Positions 33,317 through 41,577 of a DNA stretch of 64,000 nucleotides are shown here, piece after piece. The notes under the pieces are model-generated. The model was not told the origin of the DNA. It did not search any database and saw only the letters and a program-made list of their open reading frames with translations. Made by a program: the position numbers and the translations under genes. Positions within the stretch are counted from its first letter, which is position 1. The number at the start of each line of letters is the position of its first letter. Origin of the DNA: CAZMGV01 sp964565925 (lineage in GTDB: Bacteria; JAGRBM01; JAHCIT01); assembly GCA_964565925.1 (NCBI GenBank), contig CAZMGV010000005.1, positions 186,001 to 250,000 of the forward strand, read 5' to 3'.

Positions 33317-33335
33317 ATTGACCGGCCAAGTCAAT
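33317..33335. promoter_or_regulatory. Inverted repeat ATTGAC-N7-GTCAAT between tolQ and the divergent gene
   Basis: ATTGACcggccaaGTCAAT has perfect 6-bp arms and lies 79 bp upstream of tolQ and 92 bp upstream of the gene at 33427. It closely resembles the palindrome at 36022-36037 upstream of the SDR gene (both contain TTGACyGGC...GTCAA), differing by one base in spacer length. A TetR- or MarR-type operator is the likeliest explanation. Confidence 0.35.
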
Positions 33336-33426
33336 CCGAAACCGCATGAAGAATGTTTCACCGGCAGAGCCCTTCACAGACGGAAAAATCGGCTAGAGTC
33401 AGGCCCATCGTCATCGTTCTCAGGAG

Positions 33427-34209
33427 TTGTTTCTGCTGGAGTCATCCGCCGCTCAGGATATGAACCCCTATCTGGGGATGTTTCTGCACGTTCTGGCCTT
33501 TTCCGTCTGGTCGAGCTTCTGGCCGCGTGCGTTCATCAAGGACCGCCTGGAGCCCGTCATGGGCTGGGTGGGTTACCGGTTCTTTTACGTGTTCGGGGTG
33601 ATCTTTCTGCTGGGGGCGTCGGTCCTGTACCTCGCCCAGAAAAATCCGGAGTCGATCATCCTGTGGAACTTCCGGGGTGAGCCCTGGTTCAGGCCTCTCA
33701 TCGAAGTCCTGATGGGCGGCTGCGTGCTGTTTCTCTATGCGGTCGTCCCGATGGGGCCATCGTTCTGGGGGCTCTGGAAACCGCCCGCCAAATTCGAGCT
33801 GCTGCAGACCGGTATCTACCGGGTCACCCGCCATCCGCTTTATGTGTCCGTATTTTTCATGCTGCTGGCGAAAACGCTCGTGTTCGGAAGCGTGATCGCG
33901 CTGATCTGGTCCGTCGGGTTGCTGGTCTATAACGTACTGGGTGTCTGGTATCTTGAGACGCCGTCGGTCCGCGCCCACTGGGGCGCAGAGTTTGAAGCCT
34001 ACGAGAAACGGGTGCACTGGTTCCCGTTTCTTTCGATCATCCAGGGGAAAGAGAAGCTGGTCTGGAGCGAGTTTTCCTGGAAGGTGCTGGCGGGGCTTGC
34101 GGGTGTGTATCTCTTTTTGCTGTTCGCCCACCCGGTAACGGTAAAGCTGATCTACACGCTGCCGAGACTCGGCTACGTCATCCAGTGGTTCTCCGACCGC
34201 CTGTTCTGA
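33427..34209 (+). CDS. ICMT/NnrU-like integral membrane protein
   Basis: 260 residues with about five or six membrane helices. The central GIYRVTRHPLYVSVFF and, downstream, LETPSVRAHWGAEFEAYEK correspond to the SAM-binding core of isoprenylcysteine carboxyl methyltransferase/PEMT-type membrane methyltransferases (RHP-x-Y, then E-x-L-x-x-x-x-G-x-x-Y-x-x-Y). NnrU-type proteins share this fold. Substrate unknown. Start uncertain: TTG 33427 is immediately after CAGGAG with too little spacing, and ATG 33460 removes 11 residues without harming the first helix. Convergent with the crotonase gene, 13 bp apart. Confidence 0.78.
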   Translation: MFLLESSAAQDMNPYLGMFLHVLAFSVWSSFWPRAFIKDRLEPVMGWVGYRFFYVFGVIFLLGASVLYLAQKNPESIILWNFRGEPWFRPLIEVLMGGCVLFLYAVVPMGPSFWGLWKPPAKFELLQTGIYRVTRHPLYVSVFFMLLAKTLVFGSVIALIWSVGLLVYNVLGVWYLETPSVRAHWGAEFEAYEKRVHWFPFLSIIQGKEKLVWSEFSWKVLAGLAGVYLFLLFAHPVTVKLIYTLPRLGYVIQWFSDRLF

Positions 34210-34222
34210 ACAGTCTCCGGAA

Positions 34223-34948
34223 CTATTTGATATTCGCGAACGGTCCGCCCGACAGGAACCCCGACATCTCGTCCGCACCGCGCTTGAGCGCTTCGTCGAG
34301 CGCCGGGCGGCGGAGACGCCACTTGGTGGTCTTGTAGGCGGGCTGGAGCAGTTTGGACAGTTCGCGGGCCTTCTCAAGCGCCTTGGGCATCAGGTCGGCG
34401 GCGGCCGGGACCAGTTCCTGCGTCACGTCGCGGCGGAGGGCTTCCTTGGGGGTAATCACCCGGGCGTGAATCATCATGTCCGTGTGGTAACGGTGCGGGA
34501 TCGTCTGCCCGCAGGTGGCCAGCACCCAGGACGGGAGCGGCAGCCCGATGGCCGTTTCATTGAGGCCGTACTTGTGCCCGTCATCGTCGACAGCAATCCG
34601 GATGTCGCCCATGAGATACAGGACCATGCCGCCGGCCAGTGCATGGCCGCTGCCCGCGCAGATGACGGGAGCCGGGAACAGAAACACCTTCTGCATGGCG
34701 ACCGGGAACCCTTCGAGGGTCTTGATCAGTTCGTCCTTCTTCAGCATGGGGAGGGCCTTGAGGTCCAGCCCGCCGGAGAAGAACTTTTCACGCCCGGTGA
34801 TGATAAGTGCGGTGACCTTGTCGGCCTCGGCTTTTTCCAGAGCGGCGCTCATCTGGACGAAAAATTCGCCCTGCATGGCGTTGGCCTTGCCGTCGTCCAT
34901 CCGGATGATGCCGATCCTGCCTTCGGTCGAGTAGTGAATGCGTTCCAT
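34223..34948 (-). CDS. Enoyl-CoA hydratase/isomerase family protein (crotonase)
   Basis: 241 residues of the crotonase fold: VTALIITGREKFFSGGLDLKAL (oxyanion-hole segment, here 46-67), then ICAGSGHALAGGMVLYLMGD with the second conserved glycine region. One or both catalytic glutamates of true enoyl-CoA hydratases are not obvious (the segment after the second block reads NETAIGLPLP), so it may be an isomerase or another crotonase type. ATG 34948 follows GGAG by 7 bp; an upstream extension to 34993 falls into the terminator. Next to an SDR gene, consistent with fatty-acid or acyl-CoA metabolism. Confidence 0.85.
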   Translation of the reverse strand: MERIHYSTEGRIGIIRMDDGKANAMQGEFFVQMSAALEKAEADKVTALIITGREKFFSGGLDLKALPMLKKDELIKTLEGFPVAMQKVFLFPAPVICAGSGHALAGGMVLYLMGDIRIAVDDDGHKYGLNETAIGLPLPSWVLATCGQTIPHRYHTDMMIHARVITPKEALRRDVTQELVPAAADLMPKALEKARELSKLLQPAYKTTKWRLRRPALDEALKRGADEMSGFLSGGPFANIK

Positions 34949-34996
34949 GTGGTTCTCCTGCCCCTGTAACTTCCGCCGAATTTGAGGTGTCACGAA

Positions 34997-35029
34997 AAAC
35001 CCCGGTCCCGTTGCCGAGTACCGGGGTTT
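34997..35029 (-). terminator. Rho-independent terminator after the SDR gene
   Basis: A 10-bp stem (AAACCCCGGT at 34997-35006 with ACCGGGGTTT at 35020-35029) is followed on the reverse strand by T5. It lies between the SDR stop (35054) and the crotonase start (34948), so the crotonase gene needs its own promoter or depends on read-through. Confidence 0.8.
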
Positions 35030-35053
35030 CCCGCTCGAACGAAGCGTCCGGTC

Positions 35054-35962
35054 TTACTTCTTCGACAGGTTCGCCATGACGGCCATGGTCGATTCCTGGA
35101 TCGTCCGGCAGATCTTGGCGTTGGTGAAGTCCGTGATCTTCGGCATGTTTTCCTTGATCTTGTCGTAGTCGATGGTCTCCGTGACCTTCAGACCCACGCC
35201 CGGGCTGCGGTACCAAGCGATCTTGGTGAAGTAACCGCCGCCCACTTCGAACGTGCCGCCCGTTTCCTTGCTCTCTTCCGAGCAGAGGTAGGCCACCAGC
35301 GGGGAGACGAACTCCGGCTTGAGGTTCTCGAGCATCGGGGGAGGCATCACGGTCTCCGTCAGGCGGGAGCGCGCGATCGGAGCGATGATGTTCACGTTGA
35401 TGTTGTTCTTCTTGCCTTCCAGGGCGAGCGTCTGGCCGAAGCCGATGAGGCCCATCTTGGCGGCCGAGTAGTTGGCCTGGCCGAAGTTGCCGTATATGCC
35501 GGCGGCCGAAGCCGTCATGATCACGCGGCCGTAGTTCTGGTCCTTCATGCGGGGCCACGCGGCCTTCGTCACGTAGTAGGCGCCCGTCAGGTGCACGCCG
35601 ATGATCGCGCTCCAGTCGTCGTCCGTCATCTTGGTGAACGAGACGTCGCGCAGGAAGCCCGCGTTGTTGATGACGATGTCGATCTTGCCGAACGCGTCGA
35701 TCGCGCTCTTCACGACGGCGTTGGCGCCGTCGGCGGTCGAGATCGTGTCGTAGTTGGCGACGGCTTCGCCGCCCTTGGCCTTGATCTCGTCGACGACCTT
35801 CTGGGCCGAGGTCTTGTCGGCGCCTTCGCCCTTGAGCGAACCGCCGAGGTCATTCACGACGACTTTGGCGCCGAGGCCCGACAGCGTGAGCGAGTGCGAA
35901 CGGCCAAGTGCGCCGCCGCCGCCGGTGACAATTGCGACTCTGCCTTCAAGTGGTTTTCCCAT
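35054..35962 (-). CDS. Short-chain dehydrogenase, MFE-2-like 3-hydroxyacyl-CoA dehydrogenase type
   Basis: 302 residues: NAD(P)-binding TGGGGALGRS (14-23), VNDLGG (cofactor acidic residue), NNAG, and the catalytic Ser-Tyr-Lys in TASAAGIYG with YSAAK. The early VNDLGGSLKGEGADK insertion and the long C-terminus, beyond the 250-residue SDR core, match the dehydrogenase domain of peroxisomal multifunctional enzyme type 2. A role in beta-oxidation-like conversion of 3-hydroxyacyl-CoA is therefore likely. A perfect palindrome lies 60 bp upstream of its ATG, and a terminator follows the gene. Confidence 0.88.
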   Translation of the reverse strand: MGKPLEGRVAIVTGGGGALGRSHSLTLSGLGAKVVVNDLGGSLKGEGADKTSAQKVVDEIKAKGGEAVANYDTISTADGANAVVKSAIDAFGKIDIVINNAGFLRDVSFTKMTDDDWSAIIGVHLTGAYYVTKAAWPRMKDQNYGRVIMTASAAGIYGNFGQANYSAAKMGLIGFGQTLALEGKKNNINVNIIAPIARSRLTETVMPPPMLENLKPEFVSPLVAYLCSEESKETGGTFEVGGGYFTKIAWYRSPGVGLKVTETIDYDKIKENMPKITDFTNAKICRTIQESTMAVMANLSKK

Positions 35963-36021
35963 GAGCGAAATCTCCTTAAACGTGATTTTTGTATCTCTCT
36001 GCCTGGCCTCCGGTTACCCGG

Positions 36022-36037
36022 TTGACTGGCGAGTCAA
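36022..36037. promoter_or_regulatory. Palindrome TTGACT-N4-AGTCAA upstream of the SDR gene
   Basis: TTGACTGGCGAGTCAA has perfect 6-bp arms around a 4-bp centre, 60 bp upstream of the SDR start on the reverse strand. Either arm could also serve as a -35 hexamer. The layout is typical of dimeric TetR-family operators that control acyl-CoA genes. A similar site occurs at 33317-33335 and a weaker one at 52749-52764. Confidence 0.45.
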
Positions 36038-36141
36038 TCTAGGGGCCATTCCATAATGAAGGGGTGGGGGGATGTCAAACAAAATTGTGACGACATCGGG
36101 TCTTTATCTTATCGGCCGTCGGTCCCGAAGGCCGTCCCCGA

Positions 36142-36756
36142 TCAGTGCCCGCTGGTGAACTTCCAGCCGCCGCCGTCCCAGGTCCCGACCGGCTTTCCGG
36201 CCGAATCCGCCAGCTCGATATTGAGCAGTTTGGGCTGGCCCTTGAGGCGAGGGACCGATTTGGCCAGCTCGCCCTGAAGCTCGTCCACCAGGGGGCCGAA
36301 CGGCAGGGTCTGGGCGCTGGTGCCTTTGGTCGCCTGAACCTTCGCCATGATAGTGCCGGTGGCGCCTTCCTCGTCCAGTCCGACGAGCACCCACGGCTTG
36401 CCTTCGAGGGCGCCCCAGCGGAGCACGGCCACTTGGGCATTCAGAATGACCGAGCTGCCGGCGACGGCAGCCGCAGTCACTGGCGTGATTGCCTCTGTGG
36501 ATGACGGGGCTGCTGGAGCGACATGCGCCGGGAGCGGTTCAGGCTGAGCTTCCGGAGCCGCATCAGCTTTTGCCACTGCATCCGGCGAACCCTTGATGGC
36601 GTTTTTCGCTTTGGTGGCGATCGCATCGGTATCGATTTTACCGGCGATGGGCGTCGTCGCCCGGCCGGGCTGGCCTTCCCAGTGACCCTCCTTGGAGCCG
36701 CAGGCGGCCGCCGTCATCAACAGGGCAGACAAGGCCAGTGTGTTTCGCAGGTTCAT
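36142..36756 (-). CDS. Lipoprotein of unknown function
   Basis: 204 residues: signal peptide with lipobox A-A-A-C near residue 19 (MTAAAC), a low-complexity Ala/Pro/Lys linker (about 35-95) and a folded C-terminal half (about 100-204) with VAVLRWGALEGKPWVLVGLDE and GTIMAKVQATKG. No family recognised. ATG 36756 overlaps the upstream stop by 4 bp and has GGAG 6 bp ahead; the frame runs 4 codons further to a GTG. Last gene of the argH-lysA-dap operon, so it is probably co-expressed with lysine synthesis without an evident functional link. Confidence 0.72.
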   Translation of the reverse strand: MNLRNTLALSALLMTAAACGSKEGHWEGQPGRATTPIAGKIDTDAIATKAKNAIKGSPDAVAKADAAPEAQPEPLPAHVAPAAPSSTEAITPVTAAAVAGSSVILNAQVAVLRWGALEGKPWVLVGLDEEGATGTIMAKVQATKGTSAQTLPFGPLVDELQGELAKSVPRLKGQPKLLNIELADSAGKPVGTWDGGGWKFTSGH

Positions 36757-37508
36757 TTCAGTCTCCACCGGGTTCCGTAGAGGAATCCGCTGACTTCGGG
36801 TTTTACATTGGGCCAGTTGTTCGCTTCGAGATAGCCGTCCGTGAAACGCGATCCGAAGCCGAAGGCGAACAGGGTGCGCCGGTCACCCGCCACACCGGGG
36901 GCGCTGCCGGAGGCGGATTCAGGCTGGCTCACCCGGAGCAGACCATCCAGATGCAGGTCGTGGTGTGGACGCAGCGTGTAGGCTTTGGGGACCAGGAACG
37001 CCTTGCTGGCGAAGTGGCCGGCGTGTTTCTCCAGCGCCTTCAGAACGGCCTTTTCGTGATTGGCGGGTCCGATCCAGCCTTTCGTCTTCAGGGTGAATTC
37101 GTAATAGGTGTTACGGGCGCCGTGAACGATCTCCGTATCGATCTGGCGGAATCCGCCGTTCTTGCCGGCCGCCTTATCCGCGTCGAATTCGGCCGTCACA
37201 TCCGCGCCGAATGCACCGGCGATACACCTGATCTCGCTCGCGAGGAACTGCTTGAGAAACTCTTCTGACGGCGGGGAGGGCTGGTCCCGGGGCACGTCGC
37301 CCAGCGCGAACACCACGGTCGAATGATAAGTCGGTGACTTGGGATCGAAGCACGCGCTCATCCCCGATGCATCGGCGGCAGGCCAGATTACGACGTGCCC
37401 GGTGTCCGGCTCGACGTCGAGTTCCGGGTGCCACGCCTTGCCCCTCGGAGGAACCGCCAGCGGCGGTTCGACCCGGACCTTCGGCTTGAGAATGTCGAAT
37501 AAGCCCAT
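36753..37508 (-). CDS. Unknown cytoplasmic protein downstream of dapB
   Basis: 251 residues, not recognised. No signal peptide or membrane helix. Visible features are MGLFDILKPKVRVEPPLAVP at the start, a GNW/DVTAEFDADKAAG region in the middle, EIVHGARNTYYEFTLKTKGW, and a histidine-rich RPHHDLHLDGLL near residue 185. It begins 6 bp after the dapB stop and overlaps the next gene by 4 bp, so it belongs to the operon. In related lineages dapL often occupies this position, but this protein has none of the PLP-enzyme motifs of DapL. Confidence 0.72.
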   Translation of the reverse strand: MGLFDILKPKVRVEPPLAVPPRGKAWHPELDVEPDTGHVVIWPAADASGMSACFDPKSPTYHSTVVFALGDVPRDQPSPPSEEFLKQFLASEIRCIAGAFGADVTAEFDADKAAGKNGGFRQIDTEIVHGARNTYYEFTLKTKGWIGPANHEKAVLKALEKHAGHFASKAFLVPKAYTLRPHHDLHLDGLLRVSQPESASGSAPGVAGDRRTLFAFGFGSRFTDGYLEANNWPNVKPEVSGFLYGTRWRLK

Positions 37509-37514
37509 GGGGGA

Positions 37515-38333
37515 TTAGCGCTTGGTCAGGCCCAGAACGTCCTGCATCGTATACAGGCCGGGCTTCTTCCCGGCCACCCATCCGGCCGACCGGACGGCTC
37601 CGGTGGCGAAATTGTCGCGGCTGGTGGCGCGGTGGGTGATCTCGATCCGCTCTCCGGCGCCGGCGAAGTAAACCGTGTGCTCGCCCACGACATCGCCGCC
37701 CCGCAGCGTCTGGATGCCGATCTCCCGTTTCGTGCGGGCGCCGACATCGCCGTGGCGGGCGTAGACGGCGTCTTTCTCCAGACTGCGGCCCGTGGCGTCG
37801 CACAGCACGCGGGCGAGGCCCAGTGCGGTCCCGCTCGGCGAATCTTTCTTCTGGTTGTGGTGCATCTCGACGATCTCGATATCGTAGTCGTCGCCGAGCA
37901 GTTTCGCCGCCTGTTCGAGCAGCTTCATCTGCACGTTTACGCCGATGGAGAAGTTAGGCGCGAAGACGATCGGGATTTTCTTTGAGGCCGCCTGAATGAG
38001 TTTGACGCCTTCCGGCCGGATTCCGGTCGTGCCCAGCACGAGTGCGACTTTCCGCTTTACCAGTTCCGGGATGAGTGCGAGGCTCGCCTCCGGAATGGTG
38101 AAATCGATGATGACGTCGGCGTCTTTCAGCGCGACGGCCGGATCGGAGCTGATTTTAATGCCAGCCGCGGCTTTGCCGACCAGCAAGCCGAGATCGTCGC
38201 CCAGCCGGGGGCTCCTGGGGTGCTCAAGCGCGCCCGCGATCTGGAAATGCTTCATGTCGGCGGCGAGCACTGCCAGATTACGCTGGCCCATCCGGCCGGC
38301 CGCACCGGCGACGGCGACTTTTACGCGTGCCAT
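37515..38333 (-). CDS. dapB: 4-hydroxy-tetrahydrodipicolinate reductase
   Basis: 272 residues; reduces the DapA product to tetrahydrodipicolinate with NAD(P)H in the diaminopimelate/lysine pathway. The N-terminal Rossmann motif VAVAGAAGRMG (6-16), LGTTG, the catalytic block EMHHNQKKDSPSGTA and the RGGDVVGEHTV segment are all family-typical. The frame is open upstream inside dapA in another frame; the real ATG at 38333 overlaps the dapA TGA by one base. Confidence 0.96.
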   Translation of the reverse strand: MARVKVAVAGAAGRMGQRNLAVLAADMKHFQIAGALEHPRSPRLGDDLGLLVGKAAAGIKISSDPAVALKDADVIIDFTIPEASLALIPELVKRKVALVLGTTGIRPEGVKLIQAASKKIPIVFAPNFSIGVNVQMKLLEQAAKLLGDDYDIEIVEMHHNQKKDSPSGTALGLARVLCDATGRSLEKDAVYARHGDVGARTKREIGIQTLRGGDVVGEHTVYFAGAGERIEITHRATSRDNFATGAVRSAGWVAGKKPGLYTMQDVLGLTKR

Positions 38334-39253
38334 CAGCGGACGCCTTTCTTCGCGGACTTGCCGAGCTTGCCGAGCTTGCCGAGCGCGGTCAGTTCGTTCT
38401 TCAGCAGATCGCGGGTGGCGGAGCTCGCCGGGTAGAGCGGCAGGCGGAGCTCGCCCGAGTCGAGTCCCATCATCTCGAGAGCAGCCTTCACGACGATCGG
38501 GTTGGTCTCGTGGAACAGCGTCTTCGTGAGCGGATAGATCTTCTGGTGCAGTTTGCGGGCTTCGGCGAATTTGCCCTTGAGGGCCAGGTCGCACAGGTCG
38601 CTGTATTCCTGCGGCAGCACGTTCGATGACGCGCAGATGACACCGGTCGCGCCGAGCGACATGAGCGGCAGCGTGAGCGTATCGTCGCCTGCCAGCACCG
38701 CAAACCGGTCGCCGACCAGCGAACGCAATTCGGAGAGGTAGTCCATCGTGCCCGACGCGTCTTTGAGGCCGACGATATTCTTGATCTCCGCCATCCGGGC
38801 CATGGTGGCCGGGGCGATGTTGATCCCCGTGCGGCCGGGGATGTTGTAGACGACGAGCGGGATGTTCACCGCCTTCGCCACTTCACGGTAGTGTTCGAAC
38901 AGGCCGAGCTGGGTCGGTTTGTTGTAGTAGGGCGCGATCAGCAGCGCGCAGTCGGCGCCGGCCTTGGCGGCCCGCTGCGTAAGGCGGATCGCCTCGGCAG
39001 TGCTGTTGGAACCGGTGCCCGCCATAACCGGAACGCGGCCCCTGGCGAACCTGATCGTGAGTTCGATGACCCGGTCGTGTTCGTCGTGGGTGAGCGTGGC
39101 GCTTTCCCCGGTGGTGCCGCACGGCACGAGTCCGCTCACACCGGCCCGGATCTGGCGTTCGATCTGCGCCTCGTAACGCTTCTCGTCGACCTTTCCGTTT
39201 CGGAAGGGGGTGATGAGGGCGGCGAAGTTGCCTTGCAGTTTGAGGCGGGCCAT
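38333..39253 (-). CDS. dapA: 4-hydroxy-tetrahydrodipicolinate synthase
   Basis: 306 residues, class I aldolase barrel condensing pyruvate with aspartate semialdehyde. GTTGES (substrate-binding), the Tyr in YNIPGRTGI and the Schiff-base Lys in VGLKDASG are present. The last 20 residues contain a Gly-Lys-Leu repeat that arises from three tandem copies of a 9-bp unit in the DNA (38357-38383), an extension not needed by the enzyme fold. 29 bp separate it from dapF. Confidence 0.96.
   Translation of the reverse strand: MARLKLQGNFAALITPFRNGKVDEKRYEAQIERQIRAGVSGLVPCGTTGESATLTHDEHDRVIELTIRFARGRVPVMAGTGSNSTAEAIRLTQRAAKAGADCALLIAPYYNKPTQLGLFEHYREVAKAVNIPLVVYNIPGRTGINIAPATMARMAEIKNIVGLKDASGTMDYLSELRSLVGDRFAVLAGDDTLTLPLMSLGATGVICASSNVLPQEYSDLCDLALKGKFAEARKLHQKIYPLTKTLFHETNPIVVKAALEMMGLDSGELRLPLYPASSATRDLLKNELTALGKLGKLGKSAKKGVR
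38357..38383 (-). repeat. Three tandem 9-bp repeats in the 3' end of dapA
   Basis: CTTGCCGAG occurs three times without interruption. On the coding strand it encodes repeated Leu-Gly-Lys at the DapA C-terminus. Copy number could vary by slippage without a frameshift. Confidence 0.7.
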
Positions 39254-39282
39254 GGGCGGTTACTCCTGAATTAAGTCCGGTG

Positions 39283-40134
39283 TTATCCGGCGTCGGGCAG
39301 GTTAAGGGTGCCTTCGAATACGGTGACGGCGGGGCCGGTCATGAACACCCGGTTCGACTTTTCGTCCCAGCGGATCTTGAGATCGCCGCCGGGCAGCTTG
39401 ACCGTCACCTCGCGGCCGGTGCGGCCGGTCCAGATGGCGGCCACTGCCGTGGCGCAGGCGCCGGTTCCGCAGGCGAGCGTTTCGCCCGCGCCGCGTTCCC
39501 AGACCCTGAGACGGATCGTCTGCCGGTCCACGATCTGGGCGAACTCCACGTTGATCCGCTTGGGGAAGATCGGGTCGGTCTCCATTTTCGGACCGAGGGT
39601 CGTGACGGGGGCGGTTTCCACCGAATCCACGAAGTTCACACAGTGCGGATTGCCCATGGAGACACAGGTCACCGTGCGCTTCGCGCCGGCGATCTCCAGT
39701 TCGCGGTCCCTGATCTCGCCGTCCGCGGCGACCGGTATCTTGCGTCCGTCCAGAACCGGCTCGCCCATGTCGACCTCGACGAGATCGCCGACAATCCGGG
39801 GGCGGATAATGCCCGCCAGCGTCTCGACGTTGAGGGTTTCCTTGGACGAGATGCCATGGTCCTTCACGTAGAGCGCGAAACAGCGGATTCCGTTGCCGCA
39901 CATCTCGACGACCGAACCGTCCTGGTTGACGATCTCCATCCGCAGGTCGGCGTCCGCGCGGGCTGCCTTTTCGATGATCAGCATCTGGTCGAACCCGACG
40001 CCGAAGTGGCGGTCGCCGATCTTCTCGGCCTGCTTCTTCAGCTGTTCGAGCTTCTTCGGGTCGAAGTGGCGGGCGTCCACGACCACAAAGTCGTTTCCGG
40101 TTCCGTGCATCTTGCTGAAGGGAAGGGTCGGCAT
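39283..40134 (-). CDS. dapF: Diaminopimelate epimerase
   Basis: 283 residues; interconverts LL- and meso-diaminopimelate. Two catalytic cysteines are visible: MCGNGIRC (about 77-84) and ACGTGACA (about 218-225). The start MHGTGNDF (9-16) and VSMGNPHCV are diagnostic. Located between lysA (92-bp gap with small inverted repeats) and dapA. Confidence 0.96.
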   Translation of the reverse strand: MPTLPFSKMHGTGNDFVVVDARHFDPKKLEQLKKQAEKIGDRHFGVGFDQMLIIEKAARADADLRMEIVNQDGSVVEMCGNGIRCFALYVKDHGISSKETLNVETLAGIIRPRIVGDLVEVDMGEPVLDGRKIPVAADGEIRDRELEIAGAKRTVTCVSMGNPHCVNFVDSVETAPVTTLGPKMETDPIFPKRINVEFAQIVDRQTIRLRVWERGAGETLACGTGACATAVAAIWTGRTGREVTVKLPGGDLKIRWDEKSNRVFMTGPAVTVFEGTLNLPDAG

Positions 40135-40226
40135 AACGGAGTTCCTGTTTAATGGCCTGAAGGGACGGGTGCAAACCGGCCGGGCTGGTGGCCCGCCAGT
40201 CTGGCGTTAGCGGCCTGCGGACCTGC

Positions 40227-41477
40227 TTAGAACTGGGAAATGGATTCGCCCCGGATCATGTCTTCCAGGGTCTCGCGCTTTCGAACGGTGGTGAACTTCT
40301 CGCCGTTCACCATGATCTCGGCCGGGCGCGCCCGGGTGTTGTAGTTGGACGCCATGGAGAACCCGTAGGCGCCCGCATCGAGGATCGCCACCAGGTCTCC
40401 GGGTTCCACAGCCGGGAATTCGCGGCCGTGGGCGAAGCAGTCGCCGCTTTCGCAGACCGGCCCGACGATGTCGACAGGCTTCTTCTCGCCCTTAACTTCC
40501 TTGACCGGAACGATCTCGTGGTAGGCCTCGTACAGCGACGGCCGGATGAGATCATTCATGGCGGCGTCAAGAATCACGAAATCCTTGGCCTCGCCGTGCT
40601 TGTTGTAGATCACCTGCGTCACCAGCGCGCCGGATTTTCCGACCACGCGGCGTCCGGGCTCCATGACGATCGTGCAGCCCAGTTCCTTCACGACGCCGAG
40701 CACGGCACTCGCGTATTCCTCGATCGAAGGCGGGGTTTCGTCCTTGTAGGAGATACCCAGACCGCCGCCGATGTCGAGATGCGTGATCTCGATTCCGCTA
40801 GAGCGGAGTTCCTCGATCACACCCTTGATCCGTTTCATCGCGTCGATGAACGGCTGGGTGGTGGTGAGCTGCGACCCGATGTGGCAGTCCACGCCCACGA
40901 CCTTGATCCCCTTCATCTTGGAAGCGGCTTCATAGAGTTTCAGCGATTCCTGGACCGGAATGCCGAACTTGGCCTTCTTCATCCCCGTGGAGATGTAGGG
41001 GTGGGTCTTGGGATCCACGTCCGGGTTCACGCGAAGTGCGATCGGGGCCTTGAGGTGCAGCCGTTCCGCGACTTCGTTGATCTTGTACAGTTCTTCAGCC
41101 GACTCCACGTTGATCATGAGGATGCCGGTCTTGATGGCGTATTCGATTTCGGAGGCTTTCTTGCCCACACCCGAATAGACGACCTTCTTGGGGTCGACGC
41201 CCGCTTTCAGGCCCCGGTACAGCTCTCCGCTCGACACGATATCCAGCCCGCCGCCGTTCTGGACGACGGTATTCAGGACGGCGAGGTTGGAGTTCGCCTT
41301 CATGCTGAACGCCAGCAGGTGCGGAACGTCCTTGAACGCCTTCTGGTAGGCCTTCACGTTCTCCGAGATGGCGGTCTTGCTGTACACGTAGAAGGGCGTC
41401 TCGATCGTTTCGGCGATCTTCGACAGCGGGGTCTGCTCGCAGTAGAGCTCAGAATTCTTGTAGGTGAACGGGTTCAT
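40227..41477 (-). CDS. lysA: Diaminopimelate decarboxylase
   Basis: 416-residue PLP enzyme making L-lysine from meso-diaminopimelate. PLP lysine in FSMKANSN (about 58-65), HIGSQ, the glycine-rich DIGGGLG and EPGRRVVG phosphate-binding segments, CESGD with the active-site cysteine and the C-terminal DAGAYGFSMASNYN are all present. Follows argH by 100 bp; the gap contains a 7-bp inverted repeat (41501-41530) but no T-run. Confidence 0.96.
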   Translation of the reverse strand: MNPFTYKNSELYCEQTPLSKIAETIETPFYVYSKTAISENVKAYQKAFKDVPHLLAFSMKANSNLAVLNTVVQNGGGLDIVSSGELYRGLKAGVDPKKVVYSGVGKKASEIEYAIKTGILMINVESAEELYKINEVAERLHLKAPIALRVNPDVDPKTHPYISTGMKKAKFGIPVQESLKLYEAASKMKGIKVVGVDCHIGSQLTTTQPFIDAMKRIKGVIEELRSSGIEITHLDIGGGLGISYKDETPPSIEEYASAVLGVVKELGCTIVMEPGRRVVGKSGALVTQVIYNKHGEAKDFVILDAAMNDLIRPSLYEAYHEIVPVKEVKGEKKPVDIVGPVCESGDCFAHGREFPAVEPGDLVAILDAGAYGFSMASNYNTRARPAEIMVNGEKFTTVRKRETLEDMIRGESISQF

Positions 41478-41577
41478 CTACGGTTTGGTCCTTTGGCTGC
41501 GTGCCGGAATCCGCCCTCGGACCCCGGCACCGCGAGCGCATTCAATACAGAAGGAACTCTGCGATTTCAATGGGGGT

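Noticed and set aside
40194..40206. CGCCAG-T-CTGGCG near-palindrome between dapF and lysA
   Set aside because: Short, GC-rich and surrounded by similar GC repeats; easily expected by chance at this base composition.
41501..41530. GTGCCGG/CCGGCAC hairpin between argH and lysA as a terminator
   Set aside because: 16-nt loop and no T-run; argH-lysA spacing and pathway logic favour one transcript.
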